Notes: generated by a model from the sequence alone, not told the origin. 64,000 bases of DNA from Flavobacterium sp. (GCF_024710485.1 NZ_JANJUQ010000044.1:1-64000); one strand, 5' to 3'. Positions 7,623 to 17,150 are shown, counted from the stretch's first letter. Made by a program: numbers and translations.

Positions 7623-8077
7623 TACTTTAAGTCGTTAAGGTTTACGGTTTTCGGTTGTTGAGCAGCATGTTTGTGCTCTGGACCAACATTTACATTCAAA
7701 TTGCGGAATAATTCGGCGCCTAATTTGTTTTTAGGCAACATTCCTTTTACAGCTTTTTCCACTAATAATGCAGGGTTTTTTTGTTGCATTACTTTAGCAG
7801 TCAAGCTTCTTTGTCCTCCTGGGTAACCTGTGTGTCTGATGTACGTTTTGTCATCTAACTTGTTACCAGTCAAGTTGATTTTCTCTGCGTTGATAACAAT
7901 TACGTTATCTCCACAATCAACGTGCGGTGTATAACTTGGTTTGTATTTACCTCTCAAAAGCATCGCTACTTTTGAAGCTAAACGACCTAAGTTATGACCT
8001 TCAGCGTCTACAACAATCCATTGCTTGTCTGCATTGGCCTTGTTTACTGAAACTGTCTTGTAGCTTAATGTGTTCAC
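7622..8077 (-). CDS. rplM: 50S ribosomal protein L13
   Basis: L13 is an early assembly protein of the 50S subunit. The 151-residue product contains WIVVDAEGHNLGRLAS, the DNVIVINAEKI segment and GMLPKNKLG, all family hallmarks. It is the first gene of the minus-strand ribosomal operon, behind an excellent Bacteroidota promoter at 8123-8153. Confidence 0.99.
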   Translation of the reverse strand: MNTLSYKTVSVNKANADKQWIVVDAEGHNLGRLASKVAMLLRGKYKPSYTPHVDCGDNVIVINAEKINLTGNKLDDKTYIRHTGYPGGQRSLTAKVMQQKNPALLVEKAVKGMLPKNKLGAELFRNLNVNVGPEHKHAAQQPKTVNLNDLK

Positions 8078-8122
8078 AATAATTTATTTTAATTAAACAT
8101 TCCATCCCCAATAAAGGGGTTG

Positions 8123-8153
8123 CAAAAGTACAATTAAATATGATAAAAGCAAA
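8123..8153 (-). promoter_or_regulatory. Promoter of the rplM-rpsI-rpsB-tsf operon
   Basis: On the minus strand a TTTG (8153-8150) is followed after 19 bases by TACTTTTG (8130-8123), an exact Bacteroidota -33/-7 pair. Transcription should begin near 8117, giving a leader of about 40 bases. Confidence 0.85.
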
Positions 8154-8349
8154 TACCCTTTTTTAAATATTTTGCTAATCTACTGCTTTTTACCTAAAAA
8201 CCTTGACCGCAATGGACTTAACAGCTGCTTTATAATTTTGAAACTATTGAAAAACACTTCAAAAATCAGATTATTTATTGGGAACTTTCATTCAACGGTT
8301 AGAGGTTGCAGCAGAAATTTTACTATTTTTACACTTTAACTCAGAAAAA

Positions 8350-9375
8350 ATGAAGTCGAAAGCCACCTTAAAACAAATTGCCAAAGAGTTAGGCGTGTCA
8401 GTTTCCACCGTTTCCAAAGCACTTAACGGAAGTCCCGAAATTAGCGAGCCTACTAAACAACGTGTTCAGGAGTATGCCAAGTTAAAAAATTACAAGCCGA
8501 ATGTGATTGGTTTGAATCTTAAAAACCGTCGCACCAAAACCATAGGTGTCATCATTCCTAATATATTAAATTCTTTTTTTGCTAAGGTGTTCAGCGGCAT
8601 TGAAAAAGTGGCCGATGAGAAAGGGTATAAGGTTATCACTTGTATCTCCAATGAATCGTTGGAGAAAGAAATCAATGCGCTCGAAATGTTGAGCAACGGT
8701 ACTATAGATGGTTTTATTCTTTCTATAGCCGAAGAATCTCAAAAGTTGCAACAGTACAGTCACTTCACTTCCATCATCAACGAAGGCACGCCTATAGTTA
8801 TGTTTGATCGTATAGCCGATGAAGTCAATTGCGATAAAGTGGTAGTAGATGATTTCGAATCGGCGGTCAATGCTACCGAACATTTGATTAAAACCGGTTG
8901 TAAAAAAATTGCTTTGCTTTCGGCGATAGATAATTTAAGTGTTGGTAAGCTCAGAGCTAAAGGTTTTTACAAAGCCTTGGAAGATCACGGAATGAAAGCC
9001 GACGAAAACTTAATTATCTTAGCCAATACTAATGAAGAATTTAATGCTAAAATTGGTGGCTTTTTCATCAAAAATAAGCCCGATGGCGTTTTTGCTTTAG
9101 ACGAGCATGCATCGGTTACGGCCATGAAATTAGCGCTTCAAAACGGCTATAAAGTGCCGCAAGAATTATCATTGATTGGTTTTGCCGATGGTGTTTGGTC
9201 ACGCCGTATGACGCCAAGTTTGTCTACAGTGAGTCAGCACGGACCGGAAATAGGGGAAGTAGCGGCTAAACTTCTTATCGATAAATTAGAGAGCGAAGCC
9301 GAAACATACACCTACACTACTACTGTGATCAATACCGAATTACGACAACGCGATTCTACGAGAAAGTTATTGTAG
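8350..9375 (+). CDS. LacI/GalR-family transcriptional regulator
   Basis: The N-terminus (TLKQIAKELGVSVSTVSKALNG) is a LacI helix-turn-helix with its hinge helix, followed by a periplasmic-binding-like core (TIGVIIPNILNSFFAKVFSGIE, then VVDDFESA and PSLSTVSQHG). It should be a dimeric DNA-binding regulator that senses a small molecule, often a sugar. I chose the ATG at 8350 (MKSKATL); the frame extends 24 codons upstream but that sequence does not look coding. No sugar-use genes are adjacent, so its target is not local or is itself. Confidence 0.95.
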   Translation: MKSKATLKQIAKELGVSVSTVSKALNGSPEISEPTKQRVQEYAKLKNYKPNVIGLNLKNRRTKTIGVIIPNILNSFFAKVFSGIEKVADEKGYKVITCISNESLEKEINALEMLSNGTIDGFILSIAEESQKLQQYSHFTSIINEGTPIVMFDRIADEVNCDKVVVDDFESAVNATEHLIKTGCKKIALLSAIDNLSVGKLRAKGFYKALEDHGMKADENLIILANTNEEFNAKIGGFFIKNKPDGVFALDEHASVTAMKLALQNGYKVPQELSLIGFADGVWSRRMTPSLSTVSQHGPEIGEVAAKLLIDKLESEAETYTYTTTVINTELRQRDSTRKLL

Positions 9376-9407
9376 TTTTTAAAAAAGGATTTTCTTTTAG
9401 GTGTTTT

Positions 9408-9995
9408 TTACAAATCAAGGAAGTGTTTGAAAAATGACTTTTTGGTTTCAAGGTATTTTTTACTTTCCTCAGACGCCTTAATTTCAATGGGTATTCTGCC
9501 TTTTAACACAATCGGAGAGTTGTCAAAAACCGACAGTTTTTCGGGATTATTGGTCATTAAATAAACAGAACTCACTTTTAAATCCATCAAAATTTCCAGA
9601 GCTTCCTTAAAAGAGCGAGAGTCAGCCGGTAAGCCTAATGCCAGGTTAGCTTCAACCGTATCTTTCCCTTCTTCTTGCAGTTTATATGCTTTTAGTTTAT
9701 TGATAATGCCAATATTACGACCTTCTTGCCGCAAATAAATTAAGATACCTCCGTTTTCTTCAAAATAAGCCATCGCATTGTGAAGCTGTTTACCGCATTC
9801 ACATTTTTTGGAATGAAAAATATCACCGGTCAAACATTCGGAGTGAAAGCGAATGGGTATCGTAGTATTGAAATCGGTTTTTTCATGGATTAAAACGATG
9901 TGTGGCATCCAATCGTTTTCATCTTCAGAATAGGCAATAATTTTGAAATTCCCCCAATCCGTAGGTAAAATGGTTTCAACTTGGTTTTTCAGCAT
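9408..9995 (-). CDS. ribA: GTP cyclohydrolase II (single-domain)
   Basis: RibA opens GTP to the first riboflavin intermediate, using zinc. The protein is 195 residues, like the free-standing E. coli enzyme, and keeps the zinc cysteines in SECLTGDIFHSKKCECG, the catalytic IYLRQEGRNIG loop and the VEANLALGLPADSR segment. The start is the ATG at 9995 (MLKNQVE); an upstream TTG at 10022 coincides with a likely promoter element. Bacteroidota usually also have a fused RibBA, so this may be a second copy. No other riboflavin gene is nearby. Confidence 0.9.
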   Translation of the reverse strand: MLKNQVETILPTDWGNFKIIAYSEDENDWMPHIVLIHEKTDFNTTIPIRFHSECLTGDIFHSKKCECGKQLHNAMAYFEENGGILIYLRQEGRNIGIINKLKAYKLQEEGKDTVEANLALGLPADSRSFKEALEILMDLKVSSVYLMTNNPEKLSVFDNSPIVLKGRIPIEIKASEESKKYLETKKSFFKHFLDL

Positions 9996-10019
9996 TTTAT
10001 AGTTCTTTTTCCAGCAGTA

Positions 10020-10027
10020 CAAAATTA
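10020..10027 (-). promoter_or_regulatory. -7 promoter element of ribA
   Basis: The minus strand reads TAATTTTG, matching TAnnTTTG, about 25 bases before the ribA ATG. No good -33 partner is visible. Confidence 0.35.
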
Positions 10028-10167
10028 GCCAAAATCTTGGAAAGCCGACTTTAATGTCTATTAAACTTTAGTACAGCTTTTATTTTTAACACAAGATAAA
10101 AGAGTAAACATTTTCACGCAACCTATTGCAGATTTTGGTATCATTGCATTATTAATACACTATTTTT

Positions 10168-10695
10168 ATGAAAGTTATCAAATTGATTGTATTGACGTTA
10201 CTCCTTGGGATGCCATTTTTGTCTAGTGGTCAGCAAGCATTGGATGCCTTTGAAATAGCCCGTAAAGGGACAATAAGTCAAGCCAAGGAAATACTGGAAA
10301 CCAATCCAAAAGCTTTCAATGTGGTCAATGAAAACGGATTTTCTCCATTAATCTTAGCTTGTTACCGAGGTAATAATGAAGTGGCTAAGTTTATCATTAC
10401 TCAAGGCGCCGACATCAATGTCAAAAGTGACATGGGTTCAGCATTGATGGCATGCATAGTAAAAGGGAATAATGAAACAGCCCAATTTTTAATTGCTAAT
10501 AAAGCCGATTTAAATCTTGTTGACAACCAAGGAACAACCGCACTAATGTATGCGGTTCAATTTAAAAACGTACCCATCATTAAACTGTTATTGGCTAATA
10601 ATGCCAATAAGGATTTGAAAGACAACAAAGGAAAGACGGCCTTTGAATACGCTGTTTTCTCCGGCGATGAAGCAATAATCAACCTTTTAAAATAA
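10168..10695 (+). CDS. Exported ankyrin-repeat protein
   Basis: The 175-residue product begins with a signal peptide (MKVIKLIVLTLLLGMPFLSSGQQ) and then has about four ankyrin repeats, seen as NGFSPLILACYRGNNEVAKF, a second unit around GSALMACIVKGNNETAQF, a third at GTTALMYAVQFKN and a last at GKTAFEYAVFSGDEA. Ankyrin repeats are protein-binding scaffolds; here it would act in the periplasm or at the surface. The next gene, a secreted DOMON protein, starts six bases after its stop, so the two are likely made together. The partner is not known. Confidence 0.9.
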   Translation: MKVIKLIVLTLLLGMPFLSSGQQALDAFEIARKGTISQAKEILETNPKAFNVVNENGFSPLILACYRGNNEVAKFIITQGADINVKSDMGSALMACIVKGNNETAQFLIANKADLNLVDNQGTTALMYAVQFKNVPIIKLLLANNANKDLKDNKGKTAFEYAVFSGDEAIINLLK

Positions 10696-10701
10696 CCAAA
10701 T

Positions 10702-11460
10702 ATGAAAAAAATTACACTTTTACTTTTATTGCCTTTTTTAGGTTTTTCCCAATCTAAAGTATCCAATACAGTGTCGGTTTCTAACAGTAATGTTACTATT
10801 TTACTAGACAATGACACTCAAACAGCCACTCTAACCTTAGTTGGTCCGTCGGATCGATGGTTAGCAGCACAATTCGGTTCTTTTTCAGGTGGAATGGAAG
10901 CCGGTAGCGATGTCGTTTATTATAACGGAACTGTTTTAGTTGACGCAACTCACGGTGGAATCGGTGTGGCTCCAACGGCCGATGCACAGAACAATTGGAC
11001 TGTTGCGACGAATACAGTTGCTTCAGGTGTCAGAACCATAGTAGCTACCCGACCTTTCAATTCTCCGGACGCGACCGATTATGACTTTAATTATAACAAT
11101 ACTACCATAGGAATTGCTTTAGCACAAGGAAATTCGGCTTCATTTAGTTTGGCTTATCACGGTGCGGCTAACAGAATATCAAATACGGCAGTTCCTTTTA
11201 CTACTTTGGGCGTTGAAGATTTTTCGCTGAACGCCACTCAAATTTATCCTAATCCGTCCAATGGAGATTTCTCCATTCAACTTAAAACTTCGTTAACCCA
11301 AGTTAACATTTACTCACAAACGGGTGCTTTTGTAAAAACCATTAAGGTTGAAGAAAGTGACAGTGCAACAGTTAGCGTAAACGGTTTATCCACCGGTGTT
11401 TATTTATTAGAATTGGTCAACAATACGAATAAGGCTTGGAAAAAAGTTATCATAAAATAA
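10702..11460 (+). CDS. Secreted DOMON-like protein with a T9SS type A sorting domain
   Basis: The 252-residue product has a signal peptide ending GFSQ, then a beta-sandwich of about 135 residues resembling a DOMON domain (WLAAQFG, GSDVVYY, ATRPFNS-DATDYDF, LAYHGAANR). Met65 and His153 fall where DOMON cytochromes bind heme b. From about residue 172 a type A C-terminal sorting domain follows (IYPNPSNGDF, VNIYSQTGAFV, LSTGVYLLEL, KKVIIK), the tag for export by the type IX system and attachment or release at the surface. Heme or sugar binding is inferred. It follows the ankyrin gene and ends at a hairpin terminator. Confidence 0.85.
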   Translation: MKKITLLLLLPFLGFSQSKVSNTVSVSNSNVTILLDNDTQTATLTLVGPSDRWLAAQFGSFSGGMEAGSDVVYYNGTVLVDATHGGIGVAPTADAQNNWTVATNTVASGVRTIVATRPFNSPDATDYDFNYNNTTIGIALAQGNSASFSLAYHGAANRISNTAVPFTTLGVEDFSLNATQIYPNPSNGDFSIQLKTSLTQVNIYSQTGAFVKTIKVEESDSATVSVNGLSTGVYLLELVNNTNKAWKKVIIK

Positions 11461-11479
11461 TTTGGTTTATAATTGTAGT

Positions 11480-11512
11480 AAAAAAGCCGAAGTCAATTAC
11501 TTCGGCTTTTTT
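11480..11512. terminator. Bidirectional terminator
   Basis: A 14-base stem (11480-11493 with 11499-11512, core GCCGAAGT / ACTTCGGC) with a five-base loop and flanking A- and T-runs lies between the convergent DOMON and serine hydrolase genes. Confidence 0.9.
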
Positions 11513-11513
11513 A

Positions 11514-12824
11514 TTATTCTTTAGTAAACTCAAACTCCATTCCGCCCTGCTTTAATACGAATTTATTATCGCCAAAAATCATTTGAATTCCGGCCGAATC
11601 AAAAACAAAATCGCTGTCACTTTTGGCAGTAAGCGGAAACGAACTCTGTCCTGTGGCTTGCGCAGTCAATTGGCCATCATTTTCTGCTATGGTGATTTTT
11701 ATCGGTATACTTTTAGAACTGTAAGTGCCTACATATTTAGCGAGTAGGGTTTCTGAAACGGCAAAGCCTTTTACATCTGGGAATTGGTAATCCTTTCCGT
11801 AATACAAACTCAGCACGCCAATCATAATGTCATTGCGATTGAAATTGTCTCCGTTAACCACTATGGCAAAACCGGTTTTTTCTTCGATGTTATAGCCGGC
11901 CGCAGCTCTGAAATTTTCAATGCCGCCGGTATGTCCGTAGAATTTTCGTTCTTCAAATGGAGCAATAACTAAACCTTTACCATAGCCGTCTTTAAAGGTT
12001 TTCATTTCTGATAAAGATGCTGCTGAGACGAGTTTACCATTAAAAAGTCCGCTTAGAAACAAATTTAAATCATCAGGAGTTGAGGCAATGGCGCCTGCAG
12101 CAAAAGCCAAGGAATTGTTCCATTCCGGTATTTTTTCCCATTGGTTTCCATTAAAAGTAAAGGAAAAGGCTTCGTTTTGGCTTGGATCAATCTTTACTGG
12201 GAACGAGGTGTTTTTTAAACCCAACTTTTTAACAATGCGGGAATTCAAGTTCTCGGCAAACGTTTTTTTTGTGATGTCTTCTACAATATAGCCTAATAAA
12301 TTGTAGTTCGAATTGCTGTATTTGAATTGCGAATCGGGTTCAAATGCCGAGGTATAGCCTTCGATGCGTTTGAGTAAATCGGCTTTTTTGTTTTCGATGT
12401 AAATGTATTGCGCTACCGTTGGATCATCGTTCAGGAAATCGGGAATCCCTGTTCTGTGGTGCAATAGCATGGCTATCGTGATTTTATCGGCATTAGCCAC
12501 TTTCGGATAAAATTGCGATAATTTGGTGTCGAGTGATAGCTTTTTCTCATCTACCAATTGCAGAATCATTGTAGCCGTAAAGGTTTTGGTGATAGAGCCG
12601 ATTTTGAGTTTGGTTGTATTGTCCAGTTTCTTTCCGCTTGACAGTTCCGCCCAACCATAAGCTTTGGAAAAGACAATTTTATCTTTTTCCAATATAGAAA
12701 GCGAACCCATAAACTTGTTATTGGTATATAAAAAGTTTAGTAAGCTGTCAATTTTCTGAAATTTATCGGTTTGGGCAAATGCCGATGATAATCCGAATAG
12801 GAATAGTAAGAGCAATTTTTTCAT
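11514..12824 (-). CDS. Serine hydrolase of the class C beta-lactamase / S12 family, exported
   Basis: The 436-residue protein starts with a signal peptide (MKKLLLLFLFGLSSAFAQ) and has the S12 serine acyl-enzyme motifs: Ser77-x-x-Lys80 in GSITKTF, Tyr169-Ser-Asn171 in KYSNSNYN, and HTGG as the third motif. Members are D-aminopeptidases, esterases or penicillin-binding proteins; resistance function cannot be inferred. A C-terminal beta-rich domain of about 100 residues (from about residue 335, YVGTYSSK) resembles the lipocalin-like tail of this group. It starts 24 bases after polA ends and may be co-transcribed with it. Confidence 0.92.
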   Translation of the reverse strand: MKKLLLLFLFGLSSAFAQTDKFQKIDSLLNFLYTNNKFMGSLSILEKDKIVFSKAYGWAELSSGKKLDNTTKLKIGSITKTFTATMILQLVDEKKLSLDTKLSQFYPKVANADKITIAMLLHHRTGIPDFLNDDPTVAQYIYIENKKADLLKRIEGYTSAFEPDSQFKYSNSNYNLLGYIVEDITKKTFAENLNSRIVKKLGLKNTSFPVKIDPSQNEAFSFTFNGNQWEKIPEWNNSLAFAAGAIASTPDDLNLFLSGLFNGKLVSAASLSEMKTFKDGYGKGLVIAPFEERKFYGHTGGIENFRAAAGYNIEEKTGFAIVVNGDNFNRNDIMIGVLSLYYGKDYQFPDVKGFAVSETLLAKYVGTYSSKSIPIKITIAENDGQLTAQATGQSSFPLTAKSDSDFVFDSAGIQMIFGDNKFVLKQGGMEFEFTKE

Positions 12825-12848
12825 GTTTACAATGGTTTATTTCGATAA

Positions 12849-15707
12849 TTAATGCGCTTCCAGCCAATTTTGGCCTACGCCCATTTCCACTTCTAATGGA
12901 ACCGACATCGTAAAGGCATTTTCCATTTCGTGTTTGATCATAGGCTTGATTTTTTCCAATTCAGAGTGGTGAACGTCAAACACCAATTCGTCATGAACCT
13001 GTAATAACATTTTAGATTTCCAATTTTCAGAGGTCAGTTTTCGGTGGATGTTAATCATCGCCAATTTGATGATGTCGGCGGCACTTCCTTGGATAGGCGC
13101 GTTAACTGCATTGCGTTCGGCAGCTCCACGAACCACTGCGTTGGCCGAATTGATGTCTTTTAAATAACGACGGCGGCCCAAAACCGTTTGCACATAACCA
13201 TGCTGACGGGCAAAATCGACTTGGTCGGACATGTACGATTTCAATTTCGGATAGGTTTTATAGTAAGCTTCAATCAAAGCGGCACTTTCGCTACGGGAAA
13301 GCGATGTTTGGTTACTTAATCCAAAAGCAGAAACCCCGTAAATAATTCCGAAGTTTACCGTTTTGGCATTGCTTCGTTGCTCTTTAGTTACGTTTTCTAA
13401 AGCTACGTTGAATACTTTGGCGGCAGTGCTGCGGTGAATGTCTTCGTTGTTTCTGAAGGCTTTAATCATGTTTTCTTCACCGGATAAAGCCGCAATAATA
13501 CGCAGTTCTATTTGAGAGTAATCCGCAGAAAGCAAACTGTAGTTTTCATCTCGAGCAATGAAGGCTTTTCGAATTAATCTGCCTCTCTCGGTGCGAATCG
13601 GAATGTTTTGCAAGTTCGGGTTATTGGAGCTCAAACGGCCGGTTGCGGCTACGGTTTGCATATAATCCGTATGAACGCGTTGGGTTTTTGGGTCGACTTG
13701 ATTCGGCAAGGCCTCAATGTACGTACTTTGGAGTTTGACCATTTGTCGCCACTCTAAAATATCTCTTACGATTTGGTGTTCGTTGGCCAAATAACTTAAT
13801 ACTTCTTCGCCGGTAGCGTATTGACCGGTTTTGGTTTTCTTTTGTTTGGCACCGCCGATTTTGAGTTTATCGAATAAAATGTCACCCAATTGTTTCGGAG
13901 ATGCTAAATTGAATTTTTCGCCGGCCGTTTCATAGATTTTTTGTTCAAAATCGATGATTTCTTTTTGCATATCGGCTGCCATGGCTTTGAGGAAGTTTAC
14001 GTCTAAGCGAATGCCTTCGGCCTCCATATCTGCGAGCACCGGAACGAGCGGAATTTCAATCTCATCGAATAGTTTTTTGGTGCCGACTTTCTCCAATATC
14101 GGTTGGAAATGTTCTTTAAGTTGCAACGTCACATCAGCATCTTCTGCAGCGTATTCTTTGATGTCTTCCAACGGAACTTCGCGCATCGACAATTGGTTTT
14201 TGCCTTTTTTACCAATGAGCGTTTCGATGGATTTGGGGGAATATTTCAAATAGGTTTCGCTCAACACATCCATATTGTGACGCATATCAGGATTGATGAG
14301 GTAATGCGCAATCATCGTATCGAAAAGCGGTCCTTTGATTTGAATGTCGTATTTGGCCAGTACTTTAAGGTCGTATTTCATGTTTTGCCCTATTTTTTCG
14401 ATGGCTTCATTTTCGAAAAACGGCTTGAATTTGAGAGCTAATTGTTGGGCTTCTTCTTGATTTTCAGGAAAAGGAACGTAAAACGCTTCGCCTTTGGACC
14501 AAGAGAACGACATGCCGACTAATTCCGCATTTAGCGCGTCAATTCCGGTAGTTTCTGTGTCAAAACATACAGATGATTGATTCATTAAATTCTGCAAAAA
14601 CAATTTCACACCCAATTCACCTTGGATAATCATGTAGTTGTGTTTGGTGTTTTCCAAGGTTGCGTAATAGGAGTGTTGTTTCGGTTCTCCGGTTGCTTCA
14701 TCCGAAAAACCAAATAAGTCAAATTGCTCTTCGTTCGTTTTTTTGGCTATTGGTTTCTTAACGGTTTTTTCGGTATTGCCATCGTCATTCCCATTGACTT
14801 CAATCTCGTCGTATTCTTTACCGGTGCCGAAGAGTTTGTCGAACTGCGCTTTCATTTGTCGGAACTCCAATTCTTGGAACAAGGCATCGGTTTTTTCCAC
14901 ATCGGGTTTTGATAATTCGAAATCGGTCGCATCGAAAGTTACCGGACAATCCAATAAGATGCGCGCTAATTTTTTAGACAGTATGCCAAGCTCTTTATTT
15001 TTTTCGATTTTATCTTTAAGTGCCCCTTTGAGTTTGTCGGTGTTTTCCAAAAGATTTTCCATCGTGCCGAATTCTTTCAGCAATTTTTTCGCAGTGACTT
15101 CACCAACGCCCGGGAATCCCGGAATATTATCGGCAGAATCGCCCATCATTCCCAAAAAGTCAATGACTTGTTCCGGTCTTTCAATTTCAAATTTTTCTAA
15201 AACTTCAGGTACGCCCCAAATTTCTATGTCGTTGCCCATACGAGCCGGTTTGTACATAAAAATGTTTTCGGAAACCAATTGGGCAAAATCCTTATCGGGA
15301 GTAACCATGAACACTTGATAGCCTTCTTTTTCAGCCTGTTTGGCTAAGGTTCCGATTAAATCATCGGCTTCGTAACCCGCTTTTTCCATAATCGGAATGT
15401 GCATCGCTTTCAGTAATTCTTGGATATATGGCACGGCAATTTTAATCGCTTCCGGAGTTTCATCGCGATGTGCTTTGTATTCTTGGTACATTTCGTTGCG
15501 GTAATCGCTGCCGCCTTTGTCAAAAGCTACTGCTAAATGGTCGGGTTTTTCGCGCTTAATAACATCCATCAAAGAATTCATAAAACCCATAATGGCTGAG
15601 GTATCCATGCCTTTAGAATTGATTCTCGGATTTTTAATAAAAGCGTAATAACCGCGGAAAATTAAGGCATAGGCGTCTAAAAGAAAAAGGCGTTTTTGTT
15701 GTGACAT
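12849..15707 (-). CDS. polA: DNA polymerase I
   Basis: PolA fills gaps and removes RNA primers in replication and repair. The 952-residue protein holds all three domains: an N-terminal 5' nuclease (LFLLDAYALIFRGYYAF, then GYEADDLIGT and GDSADNIPG), a 3'-5' exonuclease with an intact DTET motif at Asp383, and the polymerase with DYSQIELR (Asp729), the KTVNFGIIYGVS finger helix and HDELVF (Asp906). Unlike many PolI proteins that have lost proofreading, the exonuclease acids appear complete here. The ATG at 15707 gives the expected MSQQKRLFLLDAY start. Confidence 0.99.
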   Translation of the reverse strand: MSQQKRLFLLDAYALIFRGYYAFIKNPRINSKGMDTSAIMGFMNSLMDVIKREKPDHLAVAFDKGGSDYRNEMYQEYKAHRDETPEAIKIAVPYIQELLKAMHIPIMEKAGYEADDLIGTLAKQAEKEGYQVFMVTPDKDFAQLVSENIFMYKPARMGNDIEIWGVPEVLEKFEIERPEQVIDFLGMMGDSADNIPGFPGVGEVTAKKLLKEFGTMENLLENTDKLKGALKDKIEKNKELGILSKKLARILLDCPVTFDATDFELSKPDVEKTDALFQELEFRQMKAQFDKLFGTGKEYDEIEVNGNDDGNTEKTVKKPIAKKTNEEQFDLFGFSDEATGEPKQHSYYATLENTKHNYMIIQGELGVKLFLQNLMNQSSVCFDTETTGIDALNAELVGMSFSWSKGEAFYVPFPENQEEAQQLALKFKPFFENEAIEKIGQNMKYDLKVLAKYDIQIKGPLFDTMIAHYLINPDMRHNMDVLSETYLKYSPKSIETLIGKKGKNQLSMREVPLEDIKEYAAEDADVTLQLKEHFQPILEKVGTKKLFDEIEIPLVPVLADMEAEGIRLDVNFLKAMAADMQKEIIDFEQKIYETAGEKFNLASPKQLGDILFDKLKIGGAKQKKTKTGQYATGEEVLSYLANEHQIVRDILEWRQMVKLQSTYIEALPNQVDPKTQRVHTDYMQTVAATGRLSSNNPNLQNIPIRTERGRLIRKAFIARDENYSLLSADYSQIELRIIAALSGEENMIKAFRNNEDIHRSTAAKVFNVALENVTKEQRSNAKTVNFGIIYGVSAFGLSNQTSLSRSESAALIEAYYKTYPKLKSYMSDQVDFARQHGYVQTVLGRRRYLKDINSANAVVRGAAERNAVNAPIQGSAADIIKLAMINIHRKLTSENWKSKMLLQVHDELVFDVHHSELEKIKPMIKHEMENAFTMSVPLEVEMGVGQNWLEAH

Positions 15708-15843
15708 TGTAGTAAAAAATTATAAAGCGTAAAGGTAACGAAACTTTGTCTTCTGACAGGCAGAAAAAATTTAAGTTAAATTTAGTTAAATCGCGAATAA
15801 TTATGCCTGCTTTCTTTGTTATTTTGCCTAAAATTTGTGAGAC

Positions 15844-17076
15844 ATGTCACGTTGGATTTTCTTTTTCCTTTTTGTAGCCATAGTGGAAGTATATGCTTTT
15901 CAGGCACTTAAAACCATCACCAAAACCCGATGGATTTTAGTAGCTTATCAAGTGATTTCTTTGTTGGCTGTACTTTACATTGTTTTTCAATTTACCCAAT
16001 TTGACCGCAGAGTGGGTCAAAACAGCAAAACGTTAATCACTTTTGGATTGCTGTTATTGTTGTTTATTCCGAAACTGATTTTAACCAGCATCATGTTGTT
16101 GGAAGATGTATTCCGTATTTTTTCGGGTACGTTCACCTTCTTTTTTGTAGACAATCAAAAGGAGAGTTTTTTGCCCGACAGAAGGCGTTTTGTGAGTCAG
16201 GTTGCTCTGGTGATAGCTGCTATACCTTTTTCCTCATTGCTGTATGGAATGACCAAAGGCAAATACAATTTCAGAGTAATTAGGCAAACCCTTTTCTTTC
16301 CCGATTTGCCGGAAGCATTTGACGGGTTTACTATTACTCAGATTTCCGATATTCATAGCGGTAGTTTCGACAATGCCGAGAAAATAAATTATGCGGTTGA
16401 CTTGATTAACGAGCAAAATGCCGATATGCTTTTGTTTACAGGAGATTTGGTCAATACCCACGCTACGGAAATGCGTCCTTGGATTGATGTTTTTAATCGC
16501 ATTCAGCCTCACCAATACGGAAAGTTTTCGGTGTTAGGGAATCATGATTACGGCGAATACATTCAGTGGCCAAGTCAAGCAGCCAAAACCCAAAATTTTG
16601 AAGACATCAAAGATGTACACCGTCAAATCGGCTTTGATTTGTTGTTGAATCAACATACTAAAATCAAAAAAGGAGACAGTGAAATTGCTGTAGTCGGAGT
16701 AGAAAATTGGGGCAAGAACTTTAAACAAGCCGGCGATTTGAACAAAGCATCCGAGGGATTAACCAAAGAAGATTTTAAGATTTTGATGAGTCATGATCCA
16801 AGCCATTGGGAATATGAAGTGAAACACGATGACAAACACTATCAATTAACGCTTTCCGGTCACACGCACGGCTTACAGTTTGGTATAGAAATTCCGGGTA
16901 TCTTTCAATGGAGTCCGGTGCAATACGTTTACAAACAATGGGCCGGTTTATATGAAAATGTGGGGCGCTATATTTATGTGAATCGCGGTTTTGGTTTTCA
17001 TGCTTATCCGGGACGAGTTGGAATTTGGCCGGAAATCACGGTTTTTGAACTAAAAAAAGGGGAAAAAGTAGCATAA
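15844..17076 (+). CDS. Membrane-anchored metallophosphoesterase
   Basis: This 410-residue protein has about four hydrophobic segments in its first 130 residues, then a calcineurin-like phosphoesterase domain with the full metal set: SDIHSG, FTGDLV, GNHDYG, MSHDP and SGHTHG. It resembles the YkuE/YaeI group, some members of which hydrolyse UDP-diacylglucosamine or other envelope phosphoesters; the substrate here is unknown. It is divergent from polA and followed by the thioredoxin-like gene 74 bases downstream, which has its own promoter element. Confidence 0.93.
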   Translation: MSRWIFFFLFVAIVEVYAFQALKTITKTRWILVAYQVISLLAVLYIVFQFTQFDRRVGQNSKTLITFGLLLLLFIPKLILTSIMLLEDVFRIFSGTFTFFFVDNQKESFLPDRRRFVSQVALVIAAIPFSSLLYGMTKGKYNFRVIRQTLFFPDLPEAFDGFTITQISDIHSGSFDNAEKINYAVDLINEQNADMLLFTGDLVNTHATEMRPWIDVFNRIQPHQYGKFSVLGNHDYGEYIQWPSQAAKTQNFEDIKDVHRQIGFDLLLNQHTKIKKGDSEIAVVGVENWGKNFKQAGDLNKASEGLTKEDFKILMSHDPSHWEYEVKHDDKHYQLTLSGHTHGLQFGIEIPGIFQWSPVQYVYKQWAGLYENVGRYIYVNRGFGFHAYPGRVGIWPEITVFELKKGEKVA

Positions 17077-17090
17077 TTAGTTAAAAATGC

Positions 17091-17098
17091 TACATTTG
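17091..17098 (+). promoter_or_regulatory. -7 promoter element of the thioredoxin-like gene
   Basis: TACATTTG is an exact TAnnTTTG element 52 bases before the ATG at 17151. No TTG lies at the expected -33 distance. Confidence 0.45.
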
Positions 17099-17150
17099 TG
17101 GTTTAATAGTTCTTTTTCAACGGTAAAAGAAATAAAAATATTTTGGTTTT

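Noticed and set aside
11514-12824. The class C beta-lactamase-like gene as an antibiotic resistance gene
   Set aside because: Only the general S12 motifs are present, with HTGG as the third one; the family is mostly peptidases and esterases.
14743-15318. A 191-residue plus-strand frame inside polA
   Set aside because: It is antisense to the 5' nuclease and exonuclease region of a clear polA; the translation is low in complexity and lacks its own promoter.
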